From the NCBI RefSeq assembly GCF_014841135.1, contig NZ_JACYTN010000010.1, positions 1 to 64,000 of the forward strand: a stretch of DNA of 64,000 nt, in the 5' to 3' direction. The notes beneath the pieces are model-generated. The model saw only the letters and a program-made list of their open reading frames with translations, was not told where the DNA came from and searched no databases. The number at the start of each line of letters is the position of its first letter. The first letter of the stretch is position 1. Of this stretch, positions 33,451-43,800 are shown piece by piece. The DNA comes from Paenibacillus arenosi. GTDB taxonomy: Bacteria > Bacillota > Bacilli > Paenibacillales > Paenibacillaceae. The position numbers were made by a program, and so were the translations under genes.

Positions 33451-34887
33451 TCATTCTGATGATTTACTTCGTGATGCAATCGGTAATGAAATGGTCACTT
33501 CCGTCCCTTTCGAATACTCACTTTGAATCATTAGCTTACCATCATATTTCTCTACGATTCGCTTAGCAATGGACAACCCGAGACCATTCCCACCACGTTC
33601 ACGGCTTCTCGCGCGCTCTACTCGATAGAACCGATCGGTTACATGAAGCAGATCTTCCTTCGGAATACCTATTCCTCTATCTTTGATGACAATCTTTAAC
33701 ATATCCATATCTTTATGTGCCGTTGCCTTGATATGGATATTAGTTTCGTTGGGTGAATACTTAACAGCATTATCTAAAATAATGAGCATCACTTGTTCAA
33801 AATGCTGTTCACCTATAGCGAGAGGCGTCTTCATCACTGATTGTACCTCGGTTTCAAATTGAAACGATGGATGGATGAGAGTAAGCTTCTGAATAAGCGA
33901 TTGAATCCCTTCACCTAGCTTGGATACCGTACGATATGGCTCTCCGTCAAGATGCTCTGCACGATTCAGCTCCAACAGCTCTTGAACCAGCCCTTTCAGC
34001 CGAAGCAATTCCTGCGTAGACGCTTGCAGTGATTCTTCAAGTACAGTAGGCTCATTCTTGCCCCAACGCTGAAGCAATCCTAGATGTCCTTCAATTATTG
34101 CAATTGGCGTGCGCAGCTCATGCGATGCATCTTCAACAAATTGCGTTTGCTGATGGAAAGATTGCTCCACTTGATCCATCATCTCGTTGAACAGAACAAG
34201 GAGCTTGCCAACCTCGTCACCCTTATTTTGAATCGGAACGCGTTCTTGCAACCCTTTTTGCTTAACCTTGCTTATCGTGAGGGCCATGGATTGTATTGGT
34301 TTTAACATTTGCCATGCCAAAATCCCTCCACCAAGACCACACAGTACCACCGCACCTAGTCCAAACACAAACATCATTTGAGCATATGCAGCGCTTAGCT
34401 GCGTAAAGTCATCCATACTCTTTACGATTTCAATCGTTCCGTTAAATTGAAACACCGTAATTGGGCTTCTCATCACCAGCAAGGAACGTCCATTCCCTTC
34501 CGTTAGTACGATCTCCGATTGCGTCACAGGCTCAGGCTTCAACCATTCATCAGATACATGATTTGAAACCGTAACGATCGTTTCCCCACGCTGATCCATT
34601 AAACGGATCAATTGGTTTGGTGCATTTACCCTATAAAATAATTGACGGATGCTAGAACGCGACTTGTTTTGCAGCGCATATTCATTTTCAAGCAGCTCAT
34701 TAAGCAACTGATTCATATTTGCTTGAATCTTTACTTTCTCTTGACCCATCATCCACTTTTCCATGTAAACATATTGAACAGCATTGTAGGCCATAAAAAG
34801 GACGAACAGGATAAAGGATGACCAGAGCGTAAGCTTCCACTTAATTGGCATTCGCGAGAAAAAGTTAATCGTAGATTGCAGCTTCAT
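33451..34887 (-). CDS. Sensor histidine kinase of the iron-linked two-component system
   Basis: 478 residues: TM1 (about 20-42), an outside domain of about 125 residues, TM2 (about 171-193), HAMP (about 194-247), HisKA with His256 in FVEDASHELRTPIAIIEGH, and an ATPase domain with ILDNAVKYSPNE, DRGIGIP and GGNGLGLSIAKRIVEKYDG. It would phosphorylate the regulator at 34884-35561, with which it shares an ATGA overlap. The FbpA-like gene follows 28 bases after its stop codon. The small sensor domain has no recognised ligand-binding family. Confidence 0.92.
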   Translation of the reverse strand: MKLQSTINFFSRMPIKWKLTLWSSFILFVLFMAYNAVQYVYMEKWMMGQEKVKIQANMNQLLNELLENEYALQNKSRSSIRQLFYRVNAPNQLIRLMDQRGETIVTVSNHVSDEWLKPEPVTQSEIVLTEGNGRSLLVMRSPITVFQFNGTIEIVKSMDDFTQLSAAYAQMMFVFGLGAVVLCGLGGGILAWQMLKPIQSMALTISKVKQKGLQERVPIQNKGDEVGKLLVLFNEMMDQVEQSFHQQTQFVEDASHELRTPIAIIEGHLGLLQRWGKNEPTVLEESLQASTQELLRLKGLVQELLELNRAEHLDGEPYRTVSKLGEGIQSLIQKLTLIHPSFQFETEVQSVMKTPLAIGEQHFEQVMLIILDNAVKYSPNETNIHIKATAHKDMDMLKIVIKDRGIGIPKEDLLHVTDRFYRVERARSRERGGNGLGLSIAKRIVEKYDGKLMIQSEYSKGTEVTISLPIASRSKSSE

Positions 34888-35561
34888 TTGCGCATCACGT
34901 AGCCGATACCACGCAATGTCTGAATATAGCTATCGTGACCAACGGTATCTATTTTTTTACGCAAATATCTTACATAGCCATCTACTACATTCATATCAAC
35001 TACGGCGTCGTAGCCCCATACTTTATTCAACAACATTTCTCTGCTTAGCACACGATTTGTATTTTCCATCAATGCAACAAGCAAGGCATACTCTCGCTTC
35101 GTTAGCTCGATTTCGGTAGCGCCTTTTTTGACGATTCTTGCATCGAGATTAATGGTTAAGTCTTTGAATACCAATTGTTCATACGGCGTTTCTTCATGAT
35201 CCTCTTGTCGACGGAACACAACGCGAATACGTGCTAGCAGCTCCTCAATCGCAAATGGTTTCGGAATATAATCATCCGCTCCACTGTCCAATCCTTCGAC
35301 GCGATCAGCTATACGATCTTTCGCTGTTATCATAATAATTGGTGTTCGACTGTGCGCACGAATCTGTCGGCACACTTCAAGTCCATCTATACCTGGAAGC
35401 ATCCGATCCAGTAGAATCAAATCCCAGTGTTCTTTCATGGCAAGTTGAAGACCATCTTGACCATTAGAAGCAGTGCCTACCGAAAACGATTCATGCTGCA
35501 GCTCTAGCTCGATAAAGCGTGATAGGTTTTTCTCGTCTTCAATAAGCAATATTTTTTTCAT
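34884..35561 (-). CDS. OmpR/PhoB-family response regulator
   Basis: 225 residues. The receiver domain has acidic pair ED near residue 8, phospho-acceptor Asp52 in LILLDRMLPG, and Lys in YIPKPFA. The winged-helix output domain ends DMNVVDGYVRYLRKKID…YIQTLRGIGYVMRK. It is first in a unit with its kinase and a membrane-anchored iron-binding protein. A set of ATGATGT/ACATCAT repeats about 20-60 bases upstream and a Fur-box-like site about 100 bases upstream suggest auto-regulation and iron control. Confidence 0.93.
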   Translation of the reverse strand: MKKILLIEDEKNLSRFIELELQHESFSVGTASNGQDGLQLAMKEHWDLILLDRMLPGIDGLEVCRQIRAHSRTPIIMITAKDRIADRVEGLDSGADDYIPKPFAIEELLARIRVVFRRQEDHEETPYEQLVFKDLTINLDARIVKKGATEIELTKREYALLVALMENTNRVLSREMLLNKVWGYDAVVDMNVVDGYVRYLRKKIDTVGHDSYIQTLRGIGYVMRK

Positions 35562-35580
35562 TATCGGTTCCTTTCCTTAC

Positions 35581-35624
35581 ATGATGTACATGATGTACAA
35601 CCTGACATCATAATTCGACATCAT
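35581..35624. promoter_or_regulatory. Repeat cluster, candidate response-regulator operator
   Basis: Two contiguous copies of ATGATGTAC (35581-35589 and 35590-35598) are followed by two copies of GACATCAT in the opposite sense (35604-35611 and 35617-35624). OmpR-family regulators bind short tandem repeats; linking these to the adjacent regulator is an inference. Confidence 0.45.
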
Positions 35625-35661
35625 CTTCTATATGCTGTAGTATATATCAGTATTGCTATAT

Positions 35662-35676
35662 TGAGAATCCTTATCA
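35662..35676. promoter_or_regulatory. Fur-box-like site upstream of the two-component system
   Basis: TGAGAATCCTTATCA matches the 7-1-7 Fur box at 12 of 14 positions. It lies about 100 bases upstream of the response regulator gene and about 150 bases upstream of the divergent membrane protein gene. Confidence 0.5.
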
Positions 35677-35823
35677 TCTATGTTCATTCGTTTAGTTATG
35701 TACATAAGCAGTTTAGTCGAGCAGGCAGAATCGGAATAAGTGGCTCACACGTGTTGTTCTCCATCCGTATACTAATATCCAACTATTTATTGGGTAACAA
35801 TTTAATAACGAGGTGATTCCTAT

Positions 35824-36423
35824 ATGAAGCAAAAGAAAAAACTCACGTTCAACGACTTTTTTGAACTAAGTTTATACCTGATTTGTACGGTAACGTTTGT
35901 TTATTATTTGGTGATCGGAAATGGCGGAAAAGTATTTCAATCCGGTTTGATTATTGTCGTACTGCTGCTGCTGCGCGGATTAATTACATGGACGAAAAGC
36001 GATCTTCCCTTTGCACTACGCTTCTCGATTCTGTTTTTTATCGCGCTTGCGATGTTGGTCGCCAACTTGTTTAATATGTATGGTGTGATTCCGCATTTGG
36101 ACAAAATCGAGCATTTGCTTTCTGGAGTCATTCTTTGTTTCGTCGGACTGTTTATTCTGGGAAAAAAGGTACGCCACCATAAAAGCCAAATAGCTCCCTC
36201 TATTGCAATCTGGTTTGCTTTTTTCTTCTCGGTAGCAATGGCAGGCGTATGGGAGATCTATGAGTTCACCGTTGATGGCTTGTTAGGATTCAAATCTCAA
36301 AATGGAAGTTTGTACGATACGATGCTGGACATTATTTGTGGAACTGTTGGCGCGATCGCTACTGCTTTCTATCTTGTGTACAAAGTTAAAAAGAACCCAA
36401 ATTCTCTTTTCGACTCAAAATAG
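35824..36423 (+). CDS. DUF2238-like (YjdF-type) membrane protein
   Basis: A 199-residue protein with about six predicted helices and conserved polar motifs inside membrane segments: HLDKIEHLLSG, GVWEIYEFTVDG and YDTMLDIICGTVGA. These match the pattern of DUF2238/YjdF proteins, whose function is not established. A GAGGTGAT site precedes the ATG. It is divergent from the iron-linked two-component system and might be one of its targets. Confidence 0.7.
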   Translation: MKQKKKLTFNDFFELSLYLICTVTFVYYLVIGNGGKVFQSGLIIVVLLLLRGLITWTKSDLPFALRFSILFFIALAMLVANLFNMYGVIPHLDKIEHLLSGVILCFVGLFILGKKVRHHKSQIAPSIAIWFAFFFSVAMAGVWEIYEFTVDGLLGFKSQNGSLYDTMLDIICGTVGAIATAFYLVYKVKKNPNSLFDSK

Positions 36424-36593
36424 CACAACGTGAAACTGTGAGTATATATGACTCACCATCAAGCAACGAAAGCTGGTCATGCAGCACCCATTCCACTGCA
36501 TAAACAAATGAACATTGTAACAGTGATAAGAACGAAACGGTATGTTCGTGGATTCTATGTTTTCTGATTTCGGAGTATGGAACTGGTTCGAAC

Positions 36594-36640
36594 AAAAAAA
36601 GAGGCTGCTAACCTAACATTCAGTGCTAGGTAACAGCCTC
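36594..36640 (-). terminator. Terminator of the FecCD permease pair
   Basis: GAGGCTG (36601-36607) pairs with CAGCCTC (36634-36640). The stem extends inward through complementary CTAACCTA/TAGGTAAC-like arms and is followed on the minus strand by seven Ts. It may also stop the convergent DUF2238-like transcript. Confidence 0.75.
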
Positions 36641-36721
36641 TTTGTTCGTATTCTCATGTTATAATCTAACAATATCGTGCTCTGTAACAAATGTAAATTC
36701 CATCTGACTAGTTCAAATCCA

Positions 36722-37750
36722 TTACGATTTGGATTTCGCTAATAAGTACAAGAAATACGGTGCTCCAATAATAGCTACTACGATACCTGTTGGCACATCT
36801 GTTGAGAAGCTGCGGCTGATCGTATCTGCCGCAATAACAAGCAAGGCCCCTGCTGCTGCTGCGGTTGGCAGAAGAAATTGATGCTTCGGACCAATAAGAC
36901 GCCTAGCTAGATGCGGACCAATGAGGCCGACAAACCCGATGCTGCCGCTTACCGCAACACAGGTGCCAGCTAGTCCAACAGAGGCAGCAAGCATAACGAT
37001 CTGTTGTTTGGATACATGAGCACCCAGTCCAGTCGCTGTCTGTTCCCCAAGATTCAGTACATTTAACATTCGTGATTTGTAAAATACATAAGGCATAATT
37101 ACGATAATGAATGGAACTAGTGCCAACACGTAGTTCCAAGTCGTATGCTTCATGCTGCCTGCCAACCATGTGGCCACGAACTGATAATTGTCTGGATTCA
37201 GTTTAAGCGTAAGTACAATCATGGCGGAACTAATACCTGCTGCTACCGCTACCCCTGTCAATAACAGACGGGTCGGTGATAGATTCTGATGTCTTTTCAT
37301 CGATAATAGAAATACAAGCGCAGCTGCTATTCCTGCTCCACCCCATGCCACTACTGGCATCATAAATATGGATGCCTGACTACTCGTTTCATAGAAGGAT
37401 ATAAACAGCATAACTGCTAACCCTGCCCCTGCATTAATACCCATAATGCCTGGGTCTGCTAACGCGTTGCGAGTAACAGCTTGCATAATTGTACCCGCGA
37501 CAGCTAACCCCGCACCTATTAAAATCGACATGACCATACGGGGAAGTCTGAATTCAAATAAGATCAATTCCTGTCTGTCTGTACCTGATCCGACTGCTGT
37601 CCGCAGCAGTTCAAGAGGAGACAGACGAATATGGCCTGTATTCATACTTATAATAAATAAGACTACGATGCTAATCGCTAACACAGCCATAACCGTACGA
37701 TAGCGTCTACGTTTCAACTGATCCGCTATTTCAAAATAAGCTTGATTCAC
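36722..37750 (-). CDS. feuC: FecCD-family siderophore permease (FeuC-like)
   Basis: A 342-residue permease with about nine or ten predicted helices, of the BtuC/FecCD family: EFRLPRMVMSILIGAGLAVAGTIMQAVTRNALADPGIMGINAGAGL, and GFVGLIGPHLARRLIGPKHQFLLPTAA near the ATPase-contact loop. It starts with GTG 37750, two bases after the stop of its partner permease. Together they should import a ferric siderophore, most likely the catecholate made by the adjacent dhb cluster. No ATPase gene follows; B. subtilis FeuBC likewise uses an ATPase (YusV) encoded elsewhere. Confidence 0.9.
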   Translation of the reverse strand: MNQAYFEIADQLKRRRYRTVMAVLAISIVVLFIISMNTGHIRLSPLELLRTAVGSGTDRQELILFEFRLPRMVMSILIGAGLAVAGTIMQAVTRNALADPGIMGINAGAGLAVMLFISFYETSSQASIFMMPVVAWGGAGIAAALVFLLSMKRHQNLSPTRLLLTGVAVAAGISSAMIVLTLKLNPDNYQFVATWLAGSMKHTTWNYVLALVPFIIVIMPYVFYKSRMLNVLNLGEQTATGLGAHVSKQQIVMLAASVGLAGTCVAVSGSIGFVGLIGPHLARRLIGPKHQFLLPTAAAAGALLVIAADTISRSFSTDVPTGIVVAIIGAPYFLYLLAKSKS

Positions 37751-37752
37751 GC

Positions 37753-38850
37753 CTACATCCCTCTCCTCTCTTTACGAGCCAAGTATAGAAAGAACGGTAC
37801 CCCAATTAAAGCAATAAGAGCACCAACCGGAGTCTCGTGAGGCGGATGAATCATACGTGCTGCCAAATCAGCAAAAACGACAAGCAAGCTCCCAATTACA
37901 GCGGAACATGGAATGATCCAACGATAATCAACCCCTACTAAATATCGTGTAAGGTGTGGAACAATCAACCCTACGAAACCAACAGCGCCTACTACCGATA
38001 CAGCTGTTCCCGCCAATATAAGGACGATTAGCATCCCTAGCGCTCGAATCGTGCGAACATGATGCCCTAATCCTTTTGCCACATCTTCACCGAGGCTCAA
38101 TATCGTTATTGAGCGAGACAGCATAATAGCTCCGATTAATGCTGCGCATACCCATGGAAACATAATTTTGAGATGATTCCAATCTGTCCCTGATACTCCG
38201 CCTGCATACCAGAACGCTAAGTCTTGTCCAATCCCAAATTGCAGCGCGATCCCTTCACTAGCTGCGGACAGCAATGCTGTTAAGGCTGAACCAGCCAGCA
38301 CAAGCCTTACTGGTGTCAGCCCCCCTTTAGCCATTGAGCCTATACCATATACGATACCAACTGCTATTCCTGCTCCAATAAAGGAAAACAAAATGAGATA
38401 CATATAAGGCAAACTCGGTAAAAAGGCAAAGCAGACCGCCAGCATAAAGGCTGCCCCAGCATTTAAACCAAGCAGACCAGAGTCTGCAAGTGGATTGCGA
38501 GTCATTCCTTGCATCATTGCTCCAGCGACGGCAAAGCATGCGCCTATCATCGCAGCGCCAAGTATGCGTGGTAATCGTACATCCTGAATGACATGATGCT
38601 GACTTACATTCGGATCAAAATGAAAAATAGCATTCCATACGGTAGCAAGTTCAATATTAGCAGCTCCAAAGCAAATCGAGATCGCCATACCTAAAGGCAG
38701 CGCGATAAGTCCACCAATAAGAATGATTGATGCGGTCCATGGACGAGTGCGAATCTTCGTTGTCGTTGTTGTAGTTAATTCTTTAGTTGTTGTGGCCTGT
38801 ACTGGTGTCGAAACAACGGTGTCTGAATACGAATTTGCTCTTTGACTCAT
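37753..38850 (-). CDS. feuB: FecCD-family siderophore permease (FeuB-like)
   Basis: A permease of about 365 residues of the BtuC/FecCD family: DVRLPRILGAAMIGACFAVAGAMMQGMTRNPLADSGLLGLNAGAAFM, and GAVGFVGLIVPHLTRYLVGVDYRWIIP. The first 35 or so residues form a Thr-rich cytoplasmic extension (about ten threonines in a short stretch). ATG 38850 is preferred over GTG 38865 given the AAGGTGA site. A Fur box lies 34 bases upstream. It forms a two-gene operon with the FeuC-like permease. Confidence 0.9.
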   Translation of the reverse strand: MSQRANSYSDTVVSTPVQATTTKELTTTTTTKIRTRPWTASIILIGGLIALPLGMAISICFGAANIELATVWNAIFHFDPNVSQHHVIQDVRLPRILGAAMIGACFAVAGAMMQGMTRNPLADSGLLGLNAGAAFMLAVCFAFLPSLPYMYLILFSFIGAGIAVGIVYGIGSMAKGGLTPVRLVLAGSALTALLSAASEGIALQFGIGQDLAFWYAGGVSGTDWNHLKIMFPWVCAALIGAIMLSRSITILSLGEDVAKGLGHHVRTIRALGMLIVLILAGTAVSVVGAVGFVGLIVPHLTRYLVGVDYRWIIPCSAVIGSLLVVFADLAARMIHPPHETPVGALIALIGVPFFLYLARKERRGM

Positions 38851-38883
38851 ACCTGTCACCTTCACACCTATCCATTATGATAT

Positions 38884-38898
38884 TGATAATCATTTTCA
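38884..38898. promoter_or_regulatory. Fur box of the FecCD permease operon
   Basis: TGATAATCATTTTCA matches the 7-1-7 Fur box at 13 of 14 positions and lies 34 bases upstream of the first permease start. Confidence 0.85.
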
Positions 38899-39049
38899 TT
38901 TACACGTTTATTATTCTAATCTTAATTCCTGAATATTACAATCCATCAATGAAATAATTTTATTGTGAAAAGTACGACTTGTTCAGCGAATCTTTATTTT
39001 TTCAGATTACCCATGCTTTACTTTATGTTGATTTAAAAGCACGAAAGAA

Positions 39050-39076
39050 GCTGCCTTGACAAAAATCAAGACAGCC
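39050..39076 (-). terminator. Possible terminator of the siderophore cluster
   Basis: GCTGCCTTGA (39050-39059) pairs with TCAAGACAGC (39066-39075), with one mismatch. It lies about 60 bases past the last gene of the siderophore cluster. No strong T-run follows, so the call is weak. Confidence 0.35.
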
Positions 39077-39135
39077 TCTGCTCTTTGTCAATAACGAATT
39101 AACGAATAAATCAGATGAACGATCATTCCCCTGCT

Positions 39136-40587
39136 TCAGCTTTCAGCGGGCACAGGCTGTTCCTTCGCCGAGTTTGGCTTCACAGGTTTGCGAATCGTAG
39201 CAGCGGCATCACTGTCTCGAATAAGCATCGCTATGCATGCTCCTAGAAGCAGGAACCCGGCTGCTACTAGCAATGCAACGCGATAAGCCATTAGATTCGG
39301 CTCAACCTGCCCTACAGCGTTCACCGTACTTGTGCCGATGAATGCTAGCGTTCCAGAGAGAATGGCAAGCCCCAACGCAGGTCCAAGTCTGCCCTGCATC
39401 GCAAACCAAGTCGTTGCGCGTCCCATCGATACTGGAGGAATCGTTGCAAAGGCAGCGATTTGTACGGAGCCCACTGTTTGGCCGAGGAAAATACCTACTC
39501 CAAACAATAATCCACGAATAAACCATGGATTCGTATTCGCATCTACCGTACTAAGCGTAATGAATATAAGCGCTGTTACTACAAAGCCCATGACCATGAC
39601 ACGCTTCGGGCCAAGCCTTGGATACGTCCACGGTACTAACTGAGAAGCAATCATAAGCCCGATTGCCTCTGGAAACGTCGTTAATCCCGTCTCTAATGCA
39701 GAGGCATTCAGCGCATTTTGATACATCAGTGGAAACACGTACAGCATCCCAAGCAAGCCTGCTGACGCACAAATGGAAACAAGTCCCGTTGTGCGGAACA
39801 AATGATTGCCCAGCAGCCGCAAATCCAATAGCGGCTGACTAACCTTTAGTTCTACTTTAACCAGCAGAGCTAACAGTACGATTCCAATTGCTCCAGCCCC
39901 CCATACTGCTGGTGAACTCCAACCCTGGATTGGTCCTTGGGTAAGAGCATACATCACAAGGGCAAGACCTGGTGCAGATAAAAGAAACCCTGGCACATCT
40001 AACTTTCCGACATTCGGCTGCTTATTCTCCTTCAGCCAGAACAGCCCGAACAATAATGCTGGAATACCGATGGGCAAATTCACATAGAAAATCCAACGCC
40101 AAGTGAAATGCTCGACTAGCATTCCGCTTACTATAGGCCCAACCGCAGGAGCTATCGCGATTGGCAGTATGAGTGAGCGGGATACTTTCGCTCGCTCTTC
40201 CGGTGGAAAGGTGCGGAATAACATCGCCATCCCTACTGGCGTGAGCAAACCTCCCCCGATTCCTTGAATGACGCGGAATATCGTCAGTGTCGTTAAATTT
40301 TGCGCAAAGCTGCACAATGCTGAGGCTCCAGTGAAAATGGCGAGCGCAAGTAAGAACGTTCGCTTCGTCCCCCACTTGTCGCCAAGCCAACCCGCCATCG
40401 GTAGGACGATGGCGAGACTGACTAAATAGCCGACATTCAAAATCCCAGATGCAGCTGGCGGAACATCAAGCTCTTGGCTTATCGTCTGGAGCGCTACGTT
40501 AAGTACGGTCGCATCCATCGCCACCACAAACATCGCGGCGACATAGACGATGCACATTACTTTACGCGGGTTTAACCACGCGCTCAT
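39136..40587 (-). CDS. DHA2-type MFS exporter, probable siderophore exporter
   Basis: A 483-residue protein with about 14 predicted helices. It has motif C-type glycine/proline patterns (LPIAIAPAVGPIVSGMLVEHFTWRWIFYVNLPIG), motif A-like GWLGDKWGTKRTF, and MDATVLNVALQTISQELDVP at the N-terminus, as in the EmrB/QacA drug-proton antiporters. It starts two bases after the MbtH-like gene at the end of the siderophore operon. Its likely role is export of the finished catecholate; this is inferred from position, as for other siderophore clusters. Confidence 0.88.
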   Translation of the reverse strand: MSAWLNPRKVMCIVYVAAMFVVAMDATVLNVALQTISQELDVPPAASGILNVGYLVSLAIVLPMAGWLGDKWGTKRTFLLALAIFTGASALCSFAQNLTTLTIFRVIQGIGGGLLTPVGMAMLFRTFPPEERAKVSRSLILPIAIAPAVGPIVSGMLVEHFTWRWIFYVNLPIGIPALLFGLFWLKENKQPNVGKLDVPGFLLSAPGLALVMYALTQGPIQGWSSPAVWGAGAIGIVLLALLVKVELKVSQPLLDLRLLGNHLFRTTGLVSICASAGLLGMLYVFPLMYQNALNASALETGLTTFPEAIGLMIASQLVPWTYPRLGPKRVMVMGFVVTALIFITLSTVDANTNPWFIRGLLFGVGIFLGQTVGSVQIAAFATIPPVSMGRATTWFAMQGRLGPALGLAILSGTLAFIGTSTVNAVGQVEPNLMAYRVALLVAAGFLLLGACIAMLIRDSDAAATIRKPVKPNSAKEQPVPAES

Positions 40588-40589
40588 TG

Positions 40590-40811
40590 CTAACTTCCTG
40601 CAACTTGCTCTTCCTTCGCATACAAACTGCGCGGCCGCAAGTCAACCCAATTCTCATTAATATAGGCTACGCATTCCTCGCGTGTCTTTGGCCCAAGCAC
40701 TTGACTCCAACCATTTGGCACGACCGCGAAAGCTGGCCAGAGCGAATATTGCCTTTCGTCATTGATTAATACAAGATAAGTTCCGTCCACTTGCTCAAAT
40801 GGATTACTCAT
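40590..40811 (-). CDS. mbtH: MbtH-like NRPS accessory protein
   Basis: A 73-residue MbtH-family protein with the signature residues in place: [15 protein letters not shown], then [20 protein letters not shown]. MbtH proteins bind and support NRPS adenylation domains. The start overlaps the end of the dhbF gene by 8 bases, so translation is probably coupled. Residues around [10 protein letters not shown] differ slightly from the usual N-x-E-x-Q form (here D-E-R-Q). Confidence 0.95.
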   Translation of the reverse strand: MSNPFEQVDGTYLVLINDERQYSLWPAFAVVPNGWSQVLGPKTREECVAYINENWVDLRPRSLYAKEEQVAGS

Positions 40812-43800
40812 AGATCAATTCACTCCCTTTCGAAGGTGTCTGTCTTGTTTGTGAAGCCGCCTCAAGCTTGCTAAAAATAACTTTTCCGATATAGTCAAGC
40901 GGTCCTGGCTGACATAAATCTTTATGGCGACACTCGATATCATGACGCTCTATCTTCCCTCCTAAATACGGGAGCCACATTTCCGGATCAATTGGCTCGA
41001 ACCAATCAGGAATAATCGTCGAGTGGAAGAACAGCATATCGCCCTCGAACTTTTTAGGAACGAACGCTTTTAGCAGTTGTACAGAATTCTCATAGGTCGT
41101 CTTCAAATTCAAAATCGTCTCAATCTCAAGTGACGCCAACGCACTGCTTTCATTACGTAATAGCTCAAGTGCACCAGTGATCGTTAGCGGCTCGCCTCCC
41201 AGCTTTTCTTCAATCAGCTCTCTATCAAATCCACCGAGCGCAAGCAGCGCTGTCAATGCCTCATCTTCATCGGGTACATCTTTGATCGGTAAGTAATGAC
41301 TTGGGAATGCGTCAAGAATAGCGAGCAATTCGATTTCTTCTCCCGCTTCTTGCAGTTGCACCGCGATAGCTTGCGCCACGTTGCCACCTAGTGACCAACC
41401 AAGCACGCGATAAGGACCCTTAGGCTGAACACTGCGAATATGAGCAATGTAGTCCGCTGTCATTTCTTCCAATGACTGTGGCCGTGCTTCATCTTGAGCA
41501 ATCCCGCGTGCTTGCAAGCCATATATCGGATAATTCATACCGAGATGTTTCATTAAACCTGCGTAGCACCAACTTAGGCCACCAGCAGGATGCACGCAGA
41601 ACAACGGGATTTGATCGCCATGTGAACGCAATGGGAGAAGGATTTGCAGAGCACTGTTGCCACCGCTCATTTCCAACTTATCAATAAGTCCTGCTACCGT
41701 AGGCGCTTCGAACAGCACAGCAATGCTAAGCTCTTTCCCTAATGCTTCACGTACTCGGCTAATAAGCCGAACCGCCAACAAGGAGTGTCCACCGAGCTCA
41801 AAGAAACTATCGTCGATACTTACTCGCTTGACGTTCAAAATCTCAGCAAACAGTTCGCACATGACTTCTTCCTGCGGTGTTCTTGGATTACGACCATCTG
41901 TGTCCAATGTCACATCTGGAGCTGGAAGTGCTTTTCGATCTAATTTACCGTTCGTCGTCAAAGGCAGCTTGTCCATAAATATGAATGCCCACGGAACCAT
42001 GTAATCCGGTAGTGACGCGGCTGCAAATCTCCTCAGCTCAGCTGTATCAACAGTCTCATTAGACTCGCTAACCACATAAGCAGCTAAGCGCTTGTCACCG
42101 GGCTGATCTTCTCGCACAATGACCGCTACCTGAGCAACCTCTGGATGGCGAATTAGAACCGATTCAATCTCGCCAAGCTCAATACGGAAACCACGTATTT
42201 TCACCTGATGATCCGATCGTCCTAAATAATCTAATGATCCGTCTGCAAGCCGCTTCGCTAAATCGCCTGTGCGATACATTCTAGTTCCCGGTGGACCATA
42301 TGGATCTGCTACGAATCGATCAGCCGTCAAGTCAGGGCGCCCCCAATATCCGCGCGCCAAACCTGCACCTGCCACATACATCTCTCCGATTACGCCGCAA
42401 GGAACTGGCTGCAGCTTATTATCCAGTACGTACACTCTAAGATCAGGTATCGGCACGCCGATAATACTACTCGCCCCTGGAACCGCACTGTATTGGTTCA
42501 GTTCGATATAACTAACATGGACGGTCGTCTCTGTAATACCATACATATTAATTAAGCGTGGTGCATCGTCAGCATGACGGCTGTACCAATCCTCTAATCT
42601 ACCAAGCTCCAATGCTTCTCCACCGAATACAACATAGCGCAGTTTCAGCTTCTGTCCCAGATCAGGTTGTTCACGATCTGCCTGCATCAATTGATAAAAA
42701 GCAGACGGCGTTTGGTTCAGTACCGTTACACCTTCCTCCACCATCAAGCTCAGCATTTCATCCGGTGCTCTACTTATGCGATGAGGGACGACGACAAGAC
42801 GCCCACCATACAGCAATGGTCCCCATATTTCCCATACTGAGAAATCGAACGCATAGGAATGGAACAACGTCCATACATCCGTGTCATCAAAATGGAACCA
42901 ATGCTCTGTCGAAACAAATAAGCGCACAACGTTTTGATGAGGTACGAGCACACCTTTCGGTTTTCCTGTGGAACCTGAAGTGTAAATAATATAAGCAGCA
43001 CTCAACGGCATGAGTATACCGTTACGCTCGCTGTTCGTTGGATTCTCATTTGAATAACGCTGTAGACGTACAGCTACTTCTAAATCATCCACAACAATGC
43101 GCGGCAAGCTCGACGTATTAGGGATTTGATCACTAACATGAGTGCTTGTAACCAGACACGCAGGACAGGAATGCTCCATCATGTAAATAAGTCGATCTTC
43201 TGGATAATCCGGATCCAGTGACAAGTAAGCAGCTCCGGCTTTGAGTACTGCTAGTATGCCGACGACCATCTCAATCGATCTCGGCAGTGCCAAGGCAACA
43301 ATTTGCTCTGTACGTACTCCTGTCTCGATTAGTAGACGAGCAAGTCGGTTAGCGCGGTCATTCAGCTCTTTATAGGACAGGGATACTCCTTCGTAAACGA
43401 TAGCTGTCGCCTGTGGAGTACGAGCAACTTGGGCTTCGAACATATCTGGAATCGTCGTCTGCTCCGTAACAGGCAATGGTGTACTCCATTGTTGAAGCAG
43501 ATCATCACGCTCTTGAACGGTCAATATATCAAGTTTGCTTATTGGTTTGCTCGGCTCACTGACCGCACTTTGCAATACTCGCATATAACGTTCAGTCATC
43601 GCCTCAGCCGTACTTCGCTTGAATAAATCCGTACTGAATTCGATTAAGCCGTCCACTCCATCTGGAGCCCCATGTGCATCGCGGCGCTCTGTCAGTTCCA
43701 GCGTTAAGTCAAACTTCGCTGTGCCTACGCTCTGCAATTGCAACCTTGCCTGCACGCCAGGCAGCTTAAGCTCAGCGTCTGGTGTATTTTGCAGAACAAG

